64,000 nt of DNA, from the NCBI GenBank assembly GCA_965153355.1, contig OZ231127.1, positions 9,238,001-9,302,000 of the forward strand. Direction: 5' to 3'. Under the pieces are notes generated by a model. It searched no databases, was not told where the DNA came from, and was given only the letters and a program-made list of their open reading frames with translations. A program made the position numbers and the translations under genes. Positions 60,661 through 64,000 of the stretch are shown piece by piece; the stretch's first letter is position 1, and every line of letters begins with the position of its first letter. The stretch comes from Flaccisagitta enflata (taxonomy: Eukaryota > Chaetognatha > Sagittoidea > Aphragmophora).

Positions 60661-61107
60661 CAAGAAAATCATGAGGACAAGGCTAATCAGTAGTTGCTTT
60701 CAGGTGGGCAGGGGCAATGCTACTCTGAAATCACTATGTTGGTGGATTTCATGTCATCCAAAAAATGCGATACCTACCGACAGAGCAACGGACCAACCCA
60801 CCAACCTACCAACCCACTGAGGGATATACACCCTCGTAAGGCGAAAATCATATAATCAATAGTATTTGAGGAGGTGCTAATTAAGGGGCTACGACGGCAT
60901 TGTCAAATGGAGATTGAACCAGCTCCTGGGGGCGCTTATTAGGAGAAATACTGTAAATCTGACATGATATAGAAATTATCCGCGATGAGCGCCGCCAAGG
61001 CGAAAATGCATTTTATCACTAAAACATGAACTTTAGCTTGTATCTTTATCTCTGCATCGCATAAGTGTGTTTAGCTCTAGTTTAATCTAGCTTAATGAAA
61101 GAGAAAA

Positions 61108-61238
61108 CAAGGCCAAGTGGGCTAATAAGGTGCGACGTGTGGATCGTCGAAGGAATGCGTTACCCGACCAAACAACTGACCAACTGACCGACCAACGGAC
61201 ACAGCCGATTATAGAGATGCTTTGTCGCACCTAAAAAC
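61108..61238 (-). mobile_element. Family 1 hairpin element, inverted
   Basis: Reverse complement of the 59,085 copy: AACAAGGCCAAG, GGTGCGACGTG, GGATCGTCGAAGGAATGCGTT, a GACCAACTGACC array, TTGTCGCACCTAAAAA. Confidence 0.75.
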
Positions 61239-61252
61239 ACTAACACAAAACA

Positions 61253-61254
61253 CA

Positions 61255-61310
<56 letters not shown>
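61253..61310. repeat. CA dinucleotide repeat
   Basis: About 55 bp of CA next to the family 1 end. Confidence 0.97.
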
Positions 61311-62187
61311 GATTTTCTTAGGTGAATTTCCTTTTACAACGATCCATTTTTCCTTAACTAAATCACACTGTCTAAATATGTTGGGCACTAAAATGATTTC
61401 TGCATTCATTTTTCTGGAAAAAGAAAATTCTAAAAGAACCTCAGCATCTATGTTTAGGCAACTGAATGATATCGAAAAATGAATGGCCGCAAATACCACC
61501 TGTCTAGTAGAATGGGCTCAATTTGGGCATTCGGATGAATTATTTTTTCCAAGCACTTTTGTGTTCAATTTGCATGTTAAGAGCCCAATCTCATTAGAAA
61601 ATCGATTTGGTTTTCATCTAGGCACTACGTCATCAATGCTGTGGCTGTGAAGAATTACTGTGAAAGAGATTTCTCTCATAACTCCAGCAATCAATTCTAT
61701 ACAACTACATAGATGACGGACTACCTAGATGATGTCCAAATCGATTTTCCACAGAGATTTGGCTCTTTCGTTATATGCAAAAGTAACATAAAAAGTGCTT
61801 GGAAATAACTTGGGGGCAAAAAAAATGGCGGATTTTTCAAAACATCTATCCTAATAAAAAAAAAAACTAAATAAAATCGGTGATTGTTTGAAAGCTCTTT
61901 AAAAGATCTTCCATTTGAGCTGTGTCTGGAATTTTTAACTCAAACGGTTTAGAAACTAGAGCAGTTTGAACATGACTACTCCTTTTCTGCTCTGACATCA
62001 TTGCAAGAATGATTGGTAAGAAAAATCATTCAAAAACCATAGTAAAAATTTTCGGATTTTAATAAAAATTGAACTGAAAAAAAACTAAAAAATTTTCCAA
62101 ATCCGACAACTTTTTCTATCATTTTCATCATCAGAAAGATCTCAAAATTTTCAAACAATCTGAGTATCACTGACTTAACAACAAGGT

Positions 62188-62325
62188 TTTTAGTCGCGGA
62201 CACGCGACTCTACACCTTGCCGTGTCGGTTGGTACAAAATATTTCTAAATTGCGATCGGTTTTCGCATTACGGCTCCTGCCCAACTGTCCGCGACTGTCT
62301 TGCCGTGTATCCGGCCTTGTTTTCA
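62188..62325 (+). mobile_element. Family 2 hairpin element nested in the foldback
   Basis: It runs from TTTTTAGTCGCGGACACGCGAC to GTGTATCCGGCCTTGTT. The GTCC array is reduced to a few bases. Confidence 0.7.
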
Positions 62326-62434
62326 AGGATTTTTTTTTTCAAGTTTTGACAAAAATATATCAAATTCATGATGGTATTGAAGCTCTGGGAATAATGTTTC
62401 AGTTGGAATAGCACAGGATAGGTTTTGCAAATTT

Positions 62435-62860
62435 GTAGTACACGCTTTTCTTTTTATAAGAACACTGTTTGTAAGAACATCAGCCTCAGATTTGGCCAAA
62501 AAATAAGAAAATCTTAAGCCTAAGATATGAAGATAAGAATATAAGTTTTCAAAAAAGTAGTAAAATTAGATGAAAAACCCTGAATGATGGATATTTTGAT
62601 AATGCCTTCTAAAATGATAATCAATTATTTATTGAATATTAATTCTACATTTTATTTTGTTTAATGAAAATGTTTTTTTTTATAATTGCTTAAAAAACAA
62701 ACTTTTATATTAATATGGATATATGATTAAAAAGATTAACTAATTCAAAAATAAGAACATGTTAAGAACGCTTGAGCCTTAAAAAGGGGCTGAAAATAAA
62801 AACGCTGAGGCTGACTTTAAAAATCCATGTTCTTATAAAATGAAAAGCGTGTAATATAAA
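62435..62860. mobile_element. ~430-bp MITE nested in the foldback
   Basis: The ends ACACGCTTTTC...TTATAAGAAC and GTTCTTATAA...GAAAAGCGTGT are inverted repeats of about 30 bp. The interior repeats GAGGCTGA/TCAGCCTC in inverted orientation. Confidence 0.65.
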
Positions 62861-63614
62861 TGTAACTACAGCAAACCACTTTAGTATTAGTAAATTTTAT
62901 TGAGATCTAGAATATAAAATCATGAAAATCCTTGTAAAAATCATCAGATTAGCATAGAAAATGGATTGGTATCAGAAGGCAGACACTTGAATTACCACCT
63001 AAAATTTTGTAGAAATCGGACCGAATCTCCTATCATTTTTTGAAATTTCTAATTTTCTTTAATTCCCTTTTGCAGAGGTACGGGCAGGCCAGAACAGGAG
63101 TAGTCCTGTTCAAATTACTCTAACTTTTAAACCATTTGAGTTAAAATTTCCAGATACGACTCAAATGAAAGATCTTTCAAAGTGCTTTCTAGCCATCACC
63201 GATTTCAATAAGTTTTTGTTGGATTGAGGTAGATAGATTCTGTGTTAAAAATCCACCATTTTTTTTGCCCTCAGTGTTAGTGTTCATTCGAATGCCCAAA
63301 TTGAGTCCTAGGGGCAGCAATAGAAAATGATTTGGACAATTGCACTCGGTTACATGAATAGTAGGCTGGGCTCATTTTGGCCATTTGAAAATATCTCTTG
63401 CTCCAAGTGATTTTCCTTTTCTTCATGCATAATTAGAGCCCAGTCTACTCACGAAATCAATTTCAATAGGATCTTACCAGAACGTCATAGTACTGAAAAA
63501 TTGCAATTTCAAGGCAAAAAAACGTTTTTTTTTTTCACTTTTTTTTCCCACCACCACCAAAGGCTTTGGCAAAGCGTCAACTGAGCTGTAAATCTTTTGT
63601 GCTTGTACTGCTCA

Positions 63615-63710
<96 letters not shown>

Positions 63711-63919
63711 GGCTGTTGTTGTTGTTGCTGTTGTTGTTGTCATTGTCATTGTCATTGTCATTGTCATTGTCATTGTCGTTGTTGTTGTTGTTGTTGTTGT
63801 TATTTGTTGTCAACTTTTGTGGAGAATGGTTTTGTTTGTTTTTTGATACTGTTACTGTTTTTGCTTCTGCTGCAGCAGCCAACCCTTGTTGCTGTTGTTA
63901 TAGTTGTTGTCGTTGTTGC

Positions 63920-64000
<81 letters not shown>
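63615..64000. repeat. TTG and GTCATT repeats to the window end
   Basis: TTG runs at 63,615-63,740 and 63,912-64,000 flank six GTCATT units (63,740-63,776). The Asn-rich minus-strand frame across it is a repeat artefact. Confidence 0.95.

Larger units (their letters stand above)
61500..63395. mobile_element. ~1.9-kb nested foldback element
   Basis: Segments at 61,510-61,600 and 61,815-61,995 recur inverted at 63,270-63,395 and 63,070-63,265 with moderate divergence. Examples are GGCTCAATTTGGGCATTCG and its complement. Inside lie a family 2 element (62,188-62,325) and a separate inverted-repeat element (62,435-62,860). It is non-coding. Confidence 0.6.

Overview
The window is metazoan-type nuclear DNA. 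It has short GT-AG introns, very long simple-sequence repeats, and many short interspersed hairpin elements. The host species cannot be named from the sequence. A degenerate CCCTAA run near 57.06 kb and the mass of TC, CAA and GTCC repeats fit an aquatic invertebrate, but that is a guess.

Positions 1-36,150 hold an integrated DNA-virus-like element related to Polintons/Mavericks and adintoviruses. Its most striking property is that 1-31,606 is a giant imperfect palindrome. Base n on the left pairs with about 31,607-n on the right, drifting to about 31,418 near the centre at 15.7 kb. The left arm (minus-strand genes) and the right arm (plus-strand genes) carry the same gene set. Read outward from the centre on the right arm, this is: packaging ATPase of the FtsK/A32 type (17,773-19,303); a large multi-exon protein of unknown function (19,908-24,233); an acidic, low-complexity protein (24,750-26,081); a retroviral-type (RVE) integrase in four exons (26,207-27,900); a penton-like protein (27,936-29,531); a small basic nuclear-type protein (29,808-30,056); and a protein in eleven phase-consistent exons that looks like a double jelly-roll major capsid protein (30,205-32,946). 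Beyond the palindrome the element continues with an adenain-type cysteine protease (32,933-33,517), a two-exon single-pass membrane protein (33,584-34,001) and a two-exon arginine-rich core-like protein (34,177-34,547). On the opposite strand follow a two-exon dUTPase (35,518-34,786) and an unknown 123-aa ORF (36,144-35,773). No DNA polymerase B is visible; it may lie left of the window.

The arms are nearly identical over most of their length, but blocks at 3.5-4.7 kb and 10.5-11.4 kb and the central 2.5 kb are much more diverged. The lesions are reciprocal. The right ATPase is frame-broken but keeps its Walker B aspartate, while the left ATPase is open but has Asn there. Exon 1 of the unknown gene survives only on the right, and exon 2 only on the left. 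The integrase, penton, acidic protein and basic protein are intact only on the right.

From about 36.85 kb to 64 kb the DNA is host-like and repeat-dominated. Three families of short elements recur: hairpin-ended elements with GTCG/GTCC arrays (families 1 and 2), and foldback elements ending in GCGGCCCC...GGGGCCGC with GGCCTCAAAT minisatellites (family 3). There are also a TA-flanked ~1 kb inverted-repeat transposon (59.66-60.66 kb), a larger nested foldback (61.5-63.4 kb), a 1,409-bp-offset duplication (46.85-50.39 kb) and an 830-bp polypurine tract. Only two host exons are credible: a Thr/Pro-repeat protein (45,086-46,693) and a Cys-rich 3' exon (51,047-50,700).
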